Notes: a model not told the origin generated them from the letters alone. A stretch of 64,000 bases of DNA from Termitomyces sp. T153 (GCA_018296165.2 JACKQL020000001.1:2604001-2668000), one strand, 5' to 3'; shown: positions 1 through 12,035, numbered from the stretch's first letter. Translations and numbers: made by a program.

Positions 1-365
1 TGCGATCCACTTGACGCTCGCGGAGAGTCCATCAATTATTTCCTTGTCGAACATTCCGATGATATCTGCTGATCCGTTCTCTCTGTATATCCCCTTTACA
101 TCGAAATACCTTCCTCCAGGCTGAAATGCAGCTAGAAATTCCGAACGACTTTTGGAATCGAGATACTATAGTTGGTCTGTGGATTACACATTGAATCATG
201 CGTCAGATGCACTCAATCGCTTACGATCACTTCTGCGATGTCACCGAGAAGTTCTTTGATGTCGTCGTGCGCCCAGACAATGTGACCTTGATAGTATCTG
301 ATCAATGTCGAATGCCAACGGTCTCATAGAGCTTCTTTACCGCAGATGAGAACTTTGGGTGCCAT
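1..365 (-). CDS. D-2-hydroxyacid dehydrogenase, N-terminal part (runs off the window)
   Basis: Exons 341-365, 225-286 and 1-165 join in frame across introns of 54 and 59 nt with GT and AG ends. The start is the ATG at 363-365, giving MAPKVLICGHIVWAHDD. The third exon holds FQPGGRYFDVKGIYREN and then IIGMFDKEIIDGL and SVKWIA. This is how fungal glyoxylate/hydroxypyruvate reductase-like members of the D-isomer-specific 2-hydroxyacid dehydrogenase family begin, ahead of the NAD-binding fold. The family reduces 2-keto acids with NAD(P)H. The nucleotide-binding and catalytic parts lie outside the window, so substrate cannot be judged. Family call is good; exact enzyme is open. Confidence 0.85.
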
Positions 366-999
366 TTCTCTGTGTGAAGCCCAAATGAGAAGGATAGGTT
401 TGATAAAGTTCAAGTTCTCGGCATACCAGAAAGATTTCTCGAGCGTGACGTCGTTAAAGTTGATAACCTTGTTGTAAGAGCTAAAACGTTGATAATCGAT
501 AGGAGAGTGAAAACGTGTATGCCAACGGATCATCGATAATTAACCATATCTTCAGGACGAGTGAAAATGTCGGCCCGTCCAACCGGATTTGTCTCTATAT
601 CCTTCACGTAAAAAGAGCAAAACTTCAAAACACTAGCCCAACCGTTGACGCGAAAAGTCGTAATCATGTACATTAAATGATTATTTAAAGAAAACATGGC
701 AACTGTGCTTGACAATGTCAACCGACCATGTCGGTGATCATGCACTCATCAAGTTTGCACACCGGCACTGTATCGACTTCTCAAAAAAAGCAAATAAAGC
801 CTCATAAGATAAACAATGCGTACAGGTCGTACAAGTACCTATGCAGCTACGTGGACTCTGTGAGCCGTGTAATGCGCTTTCGGCCTTTGCATTCTTGAAG
901 AGCATTTACACTCTGGGTCGTATTCAAGAGACCGTGGTCATTGTACATCTTGAGGTAACTGAAAATTCGATAAGTAATAACACAGAGGACTATGATGAT
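366..999. other. intergenic, no gene seen
   Basis: This lies between the start of the dehydrogenase and the end of the GT49 gene, both on the minus strand, so it must hold the dehydrogenase promoter. Minus-strand open frames of 69 and 71 codons here match no family I know and have no splice-consistent partners. Confidence 0.5.
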
Positions 1000-2462
1000 T
1001 TAACAGAGGGACCGAAAGCATATTTCTTCTTTGAATTCGGAAAATAACTTCTTATTGTACCTTCTCTACAAGTTGATTAACCCCAAGAACTCATGATCAT
1101 GAATTTGTGATATACCTCAGTCTTTCTTGCAATTTCCTCGTACCGATGGCTTTGATGGATAATGAAATGGTCTGTCAGAACAAAAAAAGAGATTCCGGAG
1201 ATGTACATCTCGAATAAACACGCGGCTTTATTGCCTCCATAGCCTATAAATCTTTCGTCACACCTGTCAAGAGGTGATTCATGATCAACCAAAAGAACCA
1301 GTGTTCATACCATGGTGGACCCTCTCTTTTGACGATGACATACGGCTCGTAAGCTGAAGTGTATTGCGTGACCTTGTAGATGTTGCCCGGCGGCGCTGCG
1401 TAGAATCTCTTATAGTCGGTGCTGTTATGCCCCGGAGTCCATGAAGCATGAAACATTCCAAGGTGTTTAGACTTGACGAGACTGAGGAGCGCCTAATATT
1501 CTTTAGTCAGGACTAGGATGGGCAGCAGACGAGATGCCAGACCCGCTTGTCTCGAGGAAAAACAGAAGGGTCAAGGCCATCCGAATATTTGGTATATTCA
1601 AATGCTGGGACGACCAAGGCAACGTTACCTCTGCGAAGCTTGTCCATGATATGTGGTGTCTCCCTTATGGCGGTGCGGAAATCGGTACAAAGGTAGAAGT
1701 CGACATCGAGCATCATTACGTAGTCAGTTCGTGCAAACAGACGAGCAATATTACGCCAGGTGTTAAATTGTCGGTCGAAAGAGTCAATAACGAGGTGTAC
1801 GTCGACATAAGCAGCCATGTTGCGAGACGTGGCATAGAGAGATTTGAGCGATCGAAGGACGGTTCGAATATCATTAGTAGTGTTTCCGACATGGATTGTA
1901 GCTGAGATAGGTCCTACAGAGAGTGATCTAAGGCGACTGCAGTAGTTCAAAATCATGACGTACCCCGGTATCGATCAATCAGCCGACTAAATGCGCCAAA
2001 TCGACTACTGGTGACGAGAGTTGTAACCGTGATATCATCAGATTCAAACTCGCCTGACGCCCTGTAAAAGTATGGTATAATCTTGCTGGGCCTCATTGCC
2101 GTCGAAAAAGCTTTGGAGAGAGTCAACTCTTCGTCCACAACAATTGTGTCCACCTGTCCAAGGCCGTGCTCCAGAGCAAATGTAGACGATTCCCATTTTG
2201 TTTTGCCGCCCGAGAACTGCAAAAAGTGAGGGTCCAAGCCATAAGCCCGAGCGTCAATAAGGTTCAGAGACTCTTTCTTAGATTCCGTGGTTGTAAACAC
2301 TGCCCAGAGAGCGCGAGGTGACATTGGATGATTGACCAGCACTGATAAGCCGACACGCAGTGGGGAGACAAACAGGTGGTTGGTGGTGTAGAAAACCGCG
2401 ATGGCAACATAAAATGCAAAGAGAAACTTGAAGATTTGTGGAAGACGAGGCAAGGGCTTCAT
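1000..2462 (-). CDS. Glycosyltransferase family 49 (LARGE-like) type II membrane protein
   Basis: Five exons (1964-2462, 1543-1913, 1311-1492, 1116-1263, 1000-1065) with introns of 50, 50, 47 and 50 nt join without a frame break to 421 residues. The start is the first ATG after an upstream in-frame stop. Residues about 9-28 form a single hydrophobic signal anchor (FKFLFAFYVAIAVFYTTNHL), as expected for a Golgi type II enzyme. The junction YRGPISATIHVGN, the DxD-type metal site DVDFYLCTDFR (DVD about 235-237), FHASWTPGHNSTDY, and PPWCDERFIGYGGNK with FIIHQSH follow the order of GT49 domains. GT49 enzymes add glucuronic acid or GlcNAc; the fungal substrate is unknown. The first donor beyond exon 2 is GTCTGG, weak but frame-required. 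Confidence 0.88.
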
Positions 2463-3049
2463 CGAAACGAGCGCAATTTGACTAGGTATCTCAAGCTGAG
2501 ACTCTAGAACTGCTGGGCTGGGTTTGGTTGAACCGTGACGAATCGGAAAATGACCTGACACAATGCCATATCACGTACTTCAGGGTGTCCTGTTGACGTT
2601 CGCGCGCAACGGACTCCGGAGTTTGATTCTGCTGGTGGACACATCGTTTCCTCACGAAATACAAGCGCAAGCTTTGTATGGTATTCAATAAATTCGATAT
2701 CTCGAACATATTATTAAACTTGTCAGTGCGAAGTTTGTTGCCCGCCGGTGAGTTTCAGCCCTGTCTGTCATTTTCGAGTTTACTTTACTGAGTTTACTTT
2801 GCTCACTCCCTTTTTGTCAAGACACATCATTGATTTTTTTGTCTTCCCTTGAGCAAAGCTTTTGCTACGGTCTCGCGCGGACGATCAGTTAGAACTTGTT
2901 CCGAAAGGCCTAACGAGGAAAATTTCTTACATACACCCGTCATACTAACTCACCACACTAGTTGACTCGAATAAACGAACTCGAGCTCCCCTGTCAGTAT
3001 AGTATCGATAGAGCAACAAGTTTTAACGACCCCTTCCCACATGATGCAT
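2463..3049. other. intergenic, GT49 promoter side
   Basis: This gap separates the GT49 start from the stop of the FAD oxidoreductase, both on the minus strand. It is T-rich on the plus strand near 2760-2850 and holds no supported gene. A plus-strand frame of 67 codons at 2962-3165 overlaps the oxidoreductase C-terminus and is a shadow. Confidence 0.5.
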
Positions 3050-4629
3050 CTATGTCTTTGAATTTATCTGCAGGTCTTCGAGCGTGCACAGTTGGTCGAG
3101 ATCTAGTTCTGCCACCGCCATTTCCAGACGCGACTCATCGACGGCAACGTAGGACCTCTCAATAGAAAATTTGGCCGCCACCTCTGGATCTATTGTCCCA
3201 TCAACGGTGTCAGCTACTAGCCGTCCAATAACAGGCAGGAACTGAAAGAATGAAATCAAATAAGCATCTCAAAGGTAATTGATCAATTGAGGCTCTCACT
3301 TTGTACGCATGCCCACTACCCGCAGTAGCAAGGATTAGAGAAGGGTCTCCAGGAACCCGACCAATGATCCAGTTCCCATCAGGAGAGTCATTGTACCAGC
3401 AAAGTCTTGTTGCGGAGAAGGGCTTCCCAGCAAGTTCCGGGTATACCATGCGCAAATGTGTTCGGAGTTGCTGGACATTATATTTGGGAATTGCAAGCCC
3501 TCTGATGGGATCATCGATGATTGTACGTGGCCGCGAGATCTCTCCTCCATTTGAATGGGTATAGCCCGCAAGATGCATGGCCATTTTGACTATGCCCTTC
3601 CTCGTTGGCTGATGGAGTCCAATTTGATGTTAAAAAACGGGCGTAAAGACTTGTAACGTACTGGGAAAATGTAGAAACCAGTCTCGAAATCAAGAACGAC
3701 TGGAATGTCCTTATATATTTCAGCCTCTTCTTCGCTGAGCTGTATCATGGCAACACATTGCCTACTTCCTTCAGCCTAAGAGGACAAAGCATGAGTACTA
3801 CTATTGGCCTCACCCGGTTGAAAGCCCCGAAGTATGGCCAAAGGTCACATCGGGAAAAGTTGAGGGTGTCCATGAACCAGAGGCGATGATCACTGTGGCA
3901 GCTTCGTAGAATGTACCATCTTCGCACTCGACACCATTCGTTTTACCCCCAGTGTTTCTAGTGATACGCCTGACAGACTTTCCCGGAAGTACCTTACAAC
4001 CAAGGGAGACAACCGTGTCAATCATGATAGTGATACCTTGCCCGGCGTCAGCCCATCCTCCTTCCTTGTTCAGGTAACCTGATCTACTGTCAAAGGCAGC
4101 GGTAGGCACCTTTGATGGAAATGCTGAACGAATAACTGTGTCAGCCACTTGGGTCAGTGTAGCGCCCAAAGCGATGTCATTCTGATAGCCTTTATCGGCA
4201 TAAGCCTCGTTTTCAGTTAATCCGAGCACGAGCACACCAGACCTATGAGATAAGCTCAATTGGGGTGCATATATAGGTTACTATGGGAATAATATCGCCG
4301 TACTCCTTATATGTGTCGCGCCATTCACTACGATTCTTCCACGCGACAATGGCTTCACGAGCAAGTTTTGCATAGAAGACGTCAGAATACGAACTGCGGA
4401 CAACTATCCAGTGACACCCATCAGACGATGTATTTGAGTTCTGTATTTTGGTTTGACGATAATACTAACTTCGATTAATGTCATTCGATGCAGCGTCTGG
4501 GGCAGGCAAAATAGGTGATCGATCAAGAATTGTGACGTCCGTGAAGCCTCGTTTGAGAAGATGGTACGCAGAGGACACACCGAAGCATCCTGCTCCAACA
4601 ATGACTATCTTGTCGCTAAGAGTCGCCAT
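3050..4629 (-). CDS. Amadoriase-like FAD-dependent amine oxidase (fructosyl amino acid oxidase / sarcosine oxidase family)
   Basis: Six exons (4470-4629, 4304-4403, 3814-4242, 3662-3761, 3300-3608, 3050-3241), introns 52-66 nt, 429 residues. The N-terminus MATLSDKIVIVGAGCFGVSS carries the FAD-binding GxGxxG at residues 12-17. Family landmarks follow in order: LLKRGFTDVTILDRS, NRIVRSSYSD, YKESGVLVLG, GSWTPSTFPDVT, VVLDFETGFYIFPPT, RLCWYNDSPDGNWIIGR, and ATAGSGHAYKFLPVIGR. These fit enzymes that oxidise glycated or N-methyl amino acids to release H2O2. The C-terminus ends INSKT, so no classical SKL peroxisome signal is present, unlike several fungal relatives. Substrate cannot be set from sequence. 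Confidence 0.87.
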
Positions 4630-5528
4630 CCCTAGATAGGTTCAAAATCACTCAAGAGAGATCAACCGATGAGAAAACATATCAATGTTTGTCACGTGCA
4701 TCATTTTAAAGAAATCTCTAACAGTACCTTTCTGGCAGGAAAGCAACTTCGAGGGTATGTATTTCCTGAACGTACACGCAAGCAGCATATTCATCATCCT
4801 GTTTTAGAATAACCTATCACTGGACTTCCTTCAAGATCAATATTTGCTTGTGTTTTGGCAGTGGACCTGGCAAATCTAGATTTGCTTCAAGTTGATTAGT
4901 TGTTGGTAGCCAGACTTTTTTCGCCTGACCACATTGCTCAACTTTCGACGTGCTCTTTTCTGTTATCATCGAACCAATATCCTCCTATGATTGTTGAAGG
5001 AGCCAATGTGTGTACTGTAAACTTTACTAACAGTGTGGAAGTCATCTGTGATGATTCCCTGTATGATGAGTGCTCAGGAGCGGAAATGATACAAAAATCC
5101 AAGGTACCGCTCATTTACCATCATGTACCGAGGACTTGGACTCCGGTATAAGGGGTGCTAAAATTAAGATAGAACCATTCAAGGTGGTATGGCTAAGATG
5201 GTGCAATTAATTAGAAGAGGAAACAAGCCTATTTAACAAGTCAGGCCAAGCAAAGATATTGGATCTGTAGATACAGCTTCATATGATTTGTTTGGATATG
5301 CCTACCCTTTTGTCGAAGACAGCGCCCCTTGTTGTCATAGTAGACATGAGCGGGAGCTGTGATACATAGCTGTTGTAATTCACAAAAATAGGCGATATTT
5401 TGCCATGATAATTGTAACAATGCTGGCTTCCAGCTATGCCACCCTCAACATGGGCTCTTAGGGTATCATTTTGAAATAAATGGCGTTAAATGTCATAGTC
5501 AAGTAAGAAAATGCTACTGAAGAGCTGT
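4630..5528. other. intergenic, no gene seen
   Basis: Between the oxidoreductase start and the duplicated hydrophobin block. It holds an 83-codon plus-strand frame (4900-5151) without family resemblance or splice partner. The oxidoreductase promoter must lie at its left end; no clear TATA box was found. Confidence 0.45.
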
Positions 5529-5979
5529 AAACAAGTTTAGGTTCTTTCAGCTGATGTAAGCTGACAGGCAGGGAAAAGGGGCAAAACAGCGCCACATGTT
5601 ACCAAGTTAGTTTGATGTTGAGGTAAAAACGTCAATTGCGCAATCTCAAGATGGACGAAGGTCTCTCAGAGATGTAAAATATTTGATTGACTTAGATCGT
5701 TACAAGACTATCCTATGAAACATATGACATATCAAAAACATACAAGTCTGAGAGGATTGGAATGATCAAGGCAGAGTATCAATAACGTAGGAGTACTCAT
5801 TGGTCAACTTGAAGGAAGTGATCGGAAAATAAGTGATGACCAAATCACAGCCAGGGCATACACATCTGTTCTAGTGAAAATGGAAATCTTTGAATCAGCC
5901 TACTTAGGCTCTGAAGTCACAAGGACTGTCCTCGAGTCCCTATCCCAAGCAATACACAGGGTGGTATGATCTACGTCGT

Positions 5980-6464
5980 TCAGGCATTGACATTGACAGG
6001 AATGCATTGCAGAGAAACGAGGGTATTCTAAGAAAACAGAATGAAAACACTGCTCGATGCCGATAATATATACTCACGATGTTGTTCTTCGAGCAGCAGG
6101 CGACCTGACCAGTGCAAGACTGGCCATCAACACCCTCTTTAGCGGCAACTGGAACACACTGCACTATCGGGACATTGAAAGATTGTATATTATCGAAAAG
6201 ATCCTTATGCATACCATTAATCGGAAGGTTTACGCCTCCAATTAAACTGGTGAGGATACCCGCAATGCACTGAGAATTATATGGATCGACCTAACCATGA
6301 AACAGATTGGAAAATAATATCTAGAGGGTAAGAAGTCCACCCACTTTCTCAGCATTGTTGCAGCACATCACTTCACCCGTAGTGCAACTGCCAGATGGGA
6401 CACTGGTGGGGACGGCGAGGATAGGAAGAACAAAGAAGACGAGAGTGGCGAACCGAGCAAACAT
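5980..6464 (-). CDS. Class I hydrophobin, copy A
   Basis: Four exons (6345-6464, 6215-6290, 6078-6163, 5980-6027) with introns of 54, 51 and 50 nt give 109 residues. MFARFATLVFFVLPILAVPT is a signal peptide. The cysteine pattern is C, CC (EVMCCNNAEK), C (VQCVPV), C (QSCTG), CC (QVACC), C (LQC), plus one extra cysteine at NSQC in the second exon. Eight spaced cysteines with SL/GI-type hydrophobic stretches define hydrophobins, secreted proteins that assemble at air-water surfaces and coat hyphae. The splice sites match copy B exactly. The extra cysteine is unusual and could be tolerated or lower function. Next to copy B in a tandem duplication. Confidence 0.9.
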
Positions 6465-6533
6465 TGTGTAGCGAGTAGAGGATAGATGTGGTCAAAGCCG
6501 TTGAATCGATGATTTTGGATATCCCCCTGCATT

Positions 6534-6541
6534 CTTTTAAA
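6534..6541 (-). promoter_or_regulatory. TATA-like box of hydrophobin A
   Basis: TTTAAAAG on the minus strand, 70 nt before the ATG. The same element stands at the matching place before hydrophobin B, so it has survived since the duplication. Hydrophobin genes are often strongly transcribed from TATA promoters. Confidence 0.45.
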
Positions 6542-7403
6542 CCTTTTTGCAACTCACTCTAGATTCCGATCAAAAACTTCCTTGGCTTAGTTTTCCCTTT
6601 CTTGTGTTAGCTCCATATCACTTCGACGCAATGGGGTTGCTGGAGAAGCTTGCAGAGAACAAGGCATGACAGTAGTAGAGCTTCGAGTTTGCTGTCACTG
6701 GGTGACAGTCGGTATTCAACCATTTCGTAATGACTCGGATTGCGGACTGCCCCAGAAGTCTAGTTTGCCAGTATCGATGTCAATGATGGAATGTCCAGAA
6801 GCAAAACAAAACTATTATGGAAGACCCGTAAACAAGTTTAGGTCTTTTTTCGGCTGATTTAGGTTGACAAGAAGCACAATTTCAACCAGGCAAGACAGCG
6901 CCACATGTTACCAAATCGCCCAATCTCGATGGAACGAAGGCCTTCCAGAAATATAACATTGATTCGGATCCACAAAAGACCATCCGGTGATTGGAATGAT
7001 CAAGACAAAGTGACGAGATTGTAGGACCCAAGTACTCATTGGTCTCAACTTGAAGGAAGCAGTCGGCAAATAAGTACTGATGGCACACGTGCGCGTACTA
7101 ATCCGTCCGAATACATAATCTAGATCTTTGAGTAAAGGTACAAAGGTTGGATTTGGAAAGCGCCAAACGAGTCAAATTTGGATTCTACGGAGTTAATATA
7201 AACATGTCATGCCGAGACCGTCCACACGTCTTAGAACACGCGTAAAGAACCAACAGGAGGTAGTATATGTGTGTATATAGATGTATAGAATAAATGTACT
7301 TGTATAGGGAGTACATTCTGAAAAAAGAAACTGAGTATCACAGGCAACGAAATAAAGTCCTTCTTGAACCCATCAGCCTACAGGGCAGTACTGATTGTCC
7401 CGC

Positions 7404-7896
7404 TCAGGCATTGATATTAAGGGGCATGCATTGCAGAGAAACGAGGGCATTCTAATGAAGCAGAATGAATAAAATTGCTCAATATACATTGACAAATGTA
7501 TACTCACGACATTGTTATTCGCGCAGCAGGCGACCTGACCAGTGCAAGACTGGCCATTAGCACCAATAACGTTGACCGGAATACATTTTACTATGGAAAT
7601 ATTCAAACCACTGTTCGTGATTGGAAAAAAATATGTTCATGCATACCGTCAAGTGGAATGGTTATGCCAATTAAACCTTGGAGAATACCCGCGAGGCCCT
7701 GAGCCTGATTAGAGGGATCGGCCTAGCCATGAAACAGATCGAAAAAGGATATCTAAGGGAAAAGAGGTACACCCACATTGTTAGCACTGTTGCAGCACAT
7801 CACTTCACCCGTAGTGCAACTGCCAGCAGGGGCGTTGGTGGGGACAGCGAGGACAGGGAGAACGCAGAGGACGAGAGTGGCGAGGCGAGCAAACAT
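7404..7896 (-). CDS. Class I hydrophobin, copy B
   Basis: Exons 7777-7896, 7647-7722, 7508-7590 and 7404-7451, introns 54, 56 and 56 nt, 108 residues. The signal peptide is MFARLATLVLCVLPVLAVPT. Mature sequence holds the canonical eight cysteines: SCTTGEVMCC, VKCIPV, QSCTGQVACC, and LQCMPLNINA at the end. Between them LAGILQGLIGITIP is the hydrophobic core segment. The CC-to-C spacing and the ending fit class I hydrophobins of Agaricomycetes. First intron acceptor was set at CTAG before GCCGATCCC because this restores the usual residues after CC and gives a 54 nt intron as in copy A. Likely a secreted cell-wall coat protein. Confidence 0.92.
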
Positions 7897-7986
7897 TGTA
7901 CAGCGAGTAGAGGGGTAGTTGTTCAAGTAAAAAACGCAGGTAAAAAGTCGTTGAACTTGATGGTTTTGGGTACCCTCATACCTGTT

Positions 7987-7995
7987 CTTTTTAAA
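7987..7995 (-). promoter_or_regulatory. TATA-like box of hydrophobin B
   Basis: TTTAAAAAG on the minus strand, about 90 nt before the ATG, in the position that matches the element before hydrophobin A. Confidence 0.45.
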
Positions 7996-8290
7996 CCCTT
8001 TTTCGCGCCTCACTCTAGATTCCGATCAAAACTTTCTTGGCTGACAACTCAGTTTTCGCTTTGCAACAAAGTTGTGTCAGATCCAGATCACTTTGGCGCG
8101 ATGGGATTTCTGGAGAAGCTCGCTCGCAATAGAACTTGGAGGAATGGAGAACAGAGCTTTCGGAGCTTTCGCCGTTTTGCAATGAGTACCAGCTGCCACA
8201 ACTCAATCAGATCCAATAGAAGTCCAGTGTGCCGATATCAATGTCAATAATGCCGCCAGGATGGTGATGGTCCAGAAATGAAAATTTGAA

Positions 8291-11200
8291 GCGAGATGGA
8301 GTTTCTGTGCTCATGAGTACGAATATACGTAGTAGAAAGCGCTGCGGTAGAGGACTTGACTCTCAGAGTAAACAGTTACATAGATATTTACCTCTCTCGC
8401 ATTTTGTACTAGAGCAAATTTACTGAAAAGTCAGCGAATTGAGAATAGAAATCACGTACTAGCTATGCATGTGTTCTGGCTGCCGAGTAAAGCCAACGTA
8501 CTGGTTAGCTGCCAAAATGTCCAAAGCACTATGGAAGTCACCAAACTGCCGGTAGCAGTGCAGTGCTCGTAGCCGCTGTAAGATGTAAACTTGTATGTAT
8601 CTTTTGGTCTTCAGATCCAAAGAACGAAACGAACACAAAGCTGATCATCGAATCTAGACAGCACCCTGACACATCGATGATAGAGAGGGTCCGGATCTCA
8701 CTTTTCATTCCTCAGGCCACCAAATTGACTACCGAGATCATGACCTCGTGTCTTCGAGGATAAAAAGTTTTGCCAACCGCTCTTTGTGTGAACGCGCCAC
8801 AACCATCGTATCGAAGCTGATAAACGAAGCACAAAACAAGGGACGGTCACCTATCGCCGCTACTAGTACTCGCATATTGATTGCATCACCCAGTTTTAGA
8901 GTGGAATTGAAGCTGCCGACTCAGGTGATTGAAAGATGTGGAGGTTTGTCCTACAAGTTGATGAAACAACTAACCTTTCCTCTGTTGGGTTGGTTAGGTC
9001 AAAGTGTTGAGGCAACTTTAGGCTACGGACCACGGGAAGCATGTCTATAATCGTGCCAGCCTTCTCAAGATGGCAGAAATAACTTGATGGGCCATCAAGT
9101 CAAGCTCAAAACCTTCACCCGGTGGTTATTATTCGCTTCAAGTTACACTGGAAGTAGTCAAAGTCGCGATACAAATACACTCTAAGAGACTTACTCTACA
9201 TACCTCTCCCCAGCCGACGTCTGGCACGGACATTTTATGCGTTTCTTTCTCGTTCTTTTGTGAAAGCAAAGAGATGCTGAAGTATAGGTATAAGTATATG
9301 AGATGAAAGCTGTCCTTGGCCTTTCAACCACGTATATGGCAAGGACCAGGAAAGAACCCGGCAACTTGAACTCGCATGATCACTGCCAAAGAGCACGTCC
9401 GTATCGGTGTCTGCTCTGCACATTGATGAGAAGTCGAACGTCCCAAGTCGAGCTATGTAAGGTAGGTGATGTACCCCCGTAAGGTTCGAAGCAAGGATAG
9501 GATCCACAGTGGCGATTACAATGACATAGGTGTCGCCGCACTAAGTACCGTGACGACATGACAGACAGCACGGGTGTAATCAGCATAGCACGCCTCATTT
9601 ATTGATTTACCGCCGGGGTACTGACAACATCGGTCACCGTGGCTGACTGGATTCTCGCAGAACAGACAATAAGTAAGCAAAGGAATCCGTAAGGTTATTA
9701 GTTGACAAAGTCTAGCCTTGCACAAAAGGTAACTGAGCAAGCCATGCGCGTGAATTCCCGCCATTTCACACAGAAAGTAGCCATCGCGACAGGTCGAGAA
9801 GAAGACGAAGAAGGAAATCTTGCTTCTTGAACGCTATGTGTTGACCGCTAACTATCGGCCCTTGTCATCATTATCAAATCTGGCCTGCATCTAAGGCTGT
9901 CAGGCCGATTAGAACTCCCTCGGAGGGGGCGGCCTAAACTCCGAAAACCGCCGTTTGTGAGTGGTGACTTCCATCATAAATTTGAAGGATGGCACGTCGA
10001 CCGCCGCAGCAGAGGTGTTGAGTCGGAACCAGCCAATTGCAAAGAAGACTGTCCTTGAAGTCTTCGGCAGAGAACTTGAGTGAAACGCATCGGCCTTTGA
10101 ATCCGTCGGCTGAAGCCGACATCGGCGGGCTTTTTGCGTTTCGGCATTCCAGGCATTCCATCTTGCTTGCATTCTTTACCCTTCGCACAATTGCAACTCT
10201 ATGTATATATATCTTGTTCAAGCAATCTATCAAGTACTAAGTGATGACAGTGAGATATCAGAGTTAGATTCAACGAGGGACCACTAAGTTGTTGTATCAT
10301 CAAGCTGAGCAGCAGCCACAAGACCCTTGGCGCCGACATCATCTCGACATATCTAAAGACATGGCCCCTCTGCTTCAATTCGTCGATACTTTTCGATTGC
10401 CACAAGCGACCCCCCAAAGCACATGACGTTCTCCTGAGCCTTGACGGCCCCTTGGCATATGTGGATCATTGTTCTTTCCGCCTTGATACTCCCAAGCTCA
10501 CGAGCTGTTATACTGATCACTTTTCCGTCCTTGGAAAAGTGAGAATAGGCGCACTTCCTATCCTCTAGATACTGTTTTCTGATCTGTTTCATGGATAGGA
10601 CGTCTTGAATATTGTAAAGACCTCACAGAAAATCAGATACACAGATTTGCGTGGCAAATCCATACTTGGTATGCACAAAATTCTCTTCAATCACGAATAA
10701 TTGTCTGAGTGTGCGATAGCGTACTGCTCGCCGAAATTTCACGGCCGTCCAAACACAGATAGGATCATGTGCGAGTACGGCGTGAGTATCCTCGAATCTT
10801 CTTATTCATCCTGCTTTCTTAACACTCGGGCCCGGGTAAACAGCGATGCACTGAAAATGTGTTGCAGTTCTGAAATAGTCAGCCAATGCAGTCAAAGTGA
10901 TTTATTGCATCTAATTAGAAATGCGTTCGTAAACCAGCTCTGGTGATATATCCAGTCCCCCCTGGTTACATACCCACATAGTATCCATATAAACAAGTTG
11001 TAGCAGCACGTATGGGAGAGTGAATGCGACACGCGTTGTTTGATATTGTGTTTTGGAACCACCAGTCGATGCACAGAGAATGCAGATGTCCAGATTGGAG
11101 GCGCATAGGTTATACAGTTCGGGTATCCGGATTACCGATAGGATCAGTTGGGCCAGCTATACTAGCTTCAAGCTTCAAGCCATAGTTCCACTGACAAGTC

Positions 11201-11739
11201 GTTGGCCCAAGAATAGTCCTTGCAGGGTAACGACATCCAGCCTCAAGTCGAACGACGATACTGACTAGCTTCAAGACAAGTCACATTAACATCCTTTACC
11301 TGCCCTAGCCCAAATTCCCACGCCTCCCATATAAATCCCCCAAAATTTTCTTTCCTATTCTTCGTGCGGCAACACGGCCATCCTTTTTCCCCTGTTGCTC
11401 ATGACCGCTCTTTGCCCCTAGGCATCGTCCAAGCGGTCGTTCGAGTGTCAGGCCGTGTTCTGAAAAAGCTGGACGTCTTAGTACCCTATTATCGCCCCTT
11501 CTGTGTTTTCTGGGAGGCGTCGATGGGTCGGTGGTTCCCTACATTCTTTTTGGTACTGGTCGTGGTGTTGTATTGGTTGAATCAATTGAAACAAACCGGA
11601 TTGATCATATTGTGTACGAGTTATATCGTTCGATAAGTTGTATGGTATTTTTTTGTTTGATGAGAGTGATTACTGTCTTTTCCTTATGTTTGGACTTTGC
11701 TTTGCTGGATCTGTTTTCTAGATAATGCAACACATATAT
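8291..11739. other. gene-poor stretch
   Basis: No open frame here joins into a recognisable protein. A 100-codon plus-strand frame at 8748-9050 and several overlapping minus frames near 9909-10233 lack family features. The part 9840-10240 is richer in GC than its surroundings, with GGAGGGGGCGGCC and the short palindrome TCGGCTGAAGCCGA, and looks like a repeat copy. A TATA-like ATATAAATC near 11330 is followed by a stem GACCGCT/AGCGGTC (about 11402-11438), but no known small RNA signature was found. Confidence 0.4.
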
Positions 11740-11828
11740 GGCAACTTGGCCGAGTGGTCTAAGGCGCTGGAATTAGGTTCTTCTATATCCAGTCCGCAAG
11801 GGCGTGAGTTCGAACCTCACAGTTGTCA
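11740..11828 (+). tRNA. tRNA-Leu (anticodon TAG) with a 9-nt intron
   Basis: Acceptor stem GGCAACT pairs with AGTTGTC; discriminator A at 11828. D arm GCC...GGC, anticodon stem CTGGA/TCCAG, T arm GTGAG TTCGAAC CTCAC and a long variable arm mark a class II tRNA. The anticodon loop region is 16 nt; removing TTCTTCTAT after position 37 leaves the 7-nt loop ATTAGGA with anticodon TAG. Acceptor contains one G-T pair. Reads CUA and probably other CUN leucine codons. Confidence 0.88.
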
Positions 11829-12035
11829 TTCAAGATTTATTTTGTCACAAATTATTTTCATTTTTTGGAAATCGTCATTTGACTTGTCTTAATTTACGAT
11901 ACACATGAATCAAACTTTCAATATACAAGATACTCCAGGGCTCAAGCTCGAGTTATGATCACGATTAATAAACAAGGGGATAGTAGCATGGTCACAAAAA
12001 AAAAAGTACAAAGACCCAAGAGGAGGGACAATTAA

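Larger units (their letters stand above)
5529..8290. repeat. Tandem segmental duplication carrying two hydrophobin genes
   Basis: Two diverged copies of about 1.3-1.45 kb lie head to tail. Copy one runs roughly 5529-6820, copy two roughly 6830-8290. Each has the same order: a non-coding stretch with AAACAAGTTTAGG, GCGCCACATGTTACCAA and TACTCATTGGTC, then the hydrophobin gene, then its upstream region with CTCACTCTAGATTCCGATC and a GGAGAAGCT motif. Non-coding parts have many small indels while exon order and splice sites stay the same. This makes the pair a local duplication rather than two independent family members. Gaps between the genes (6465-7403) hold only this shared sequence and no further gene. 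Confidence 0.8.

Noticed and set aside
2463..2561. Upstream extension of the GT49 protein to 2561
   Set aside because: The extension would begin at GTG; an in-frame TGA lies just upstream and the ATG at 2460-2462 directly precedes the signal anchor.
8748..9050. 100-codon open frame in the gene-poor stretch
   Set aside because: No splice partner, family feature, or codon pattern like nearby genes.
11364..11725. Open frames and hairpin between the TATA-like site and tRNA-Leu as a small gene or ncRNA
   Set aside because: The longest frame starts at GTG and has no family; no snRNA, RNase P or SRP signature was recognised.
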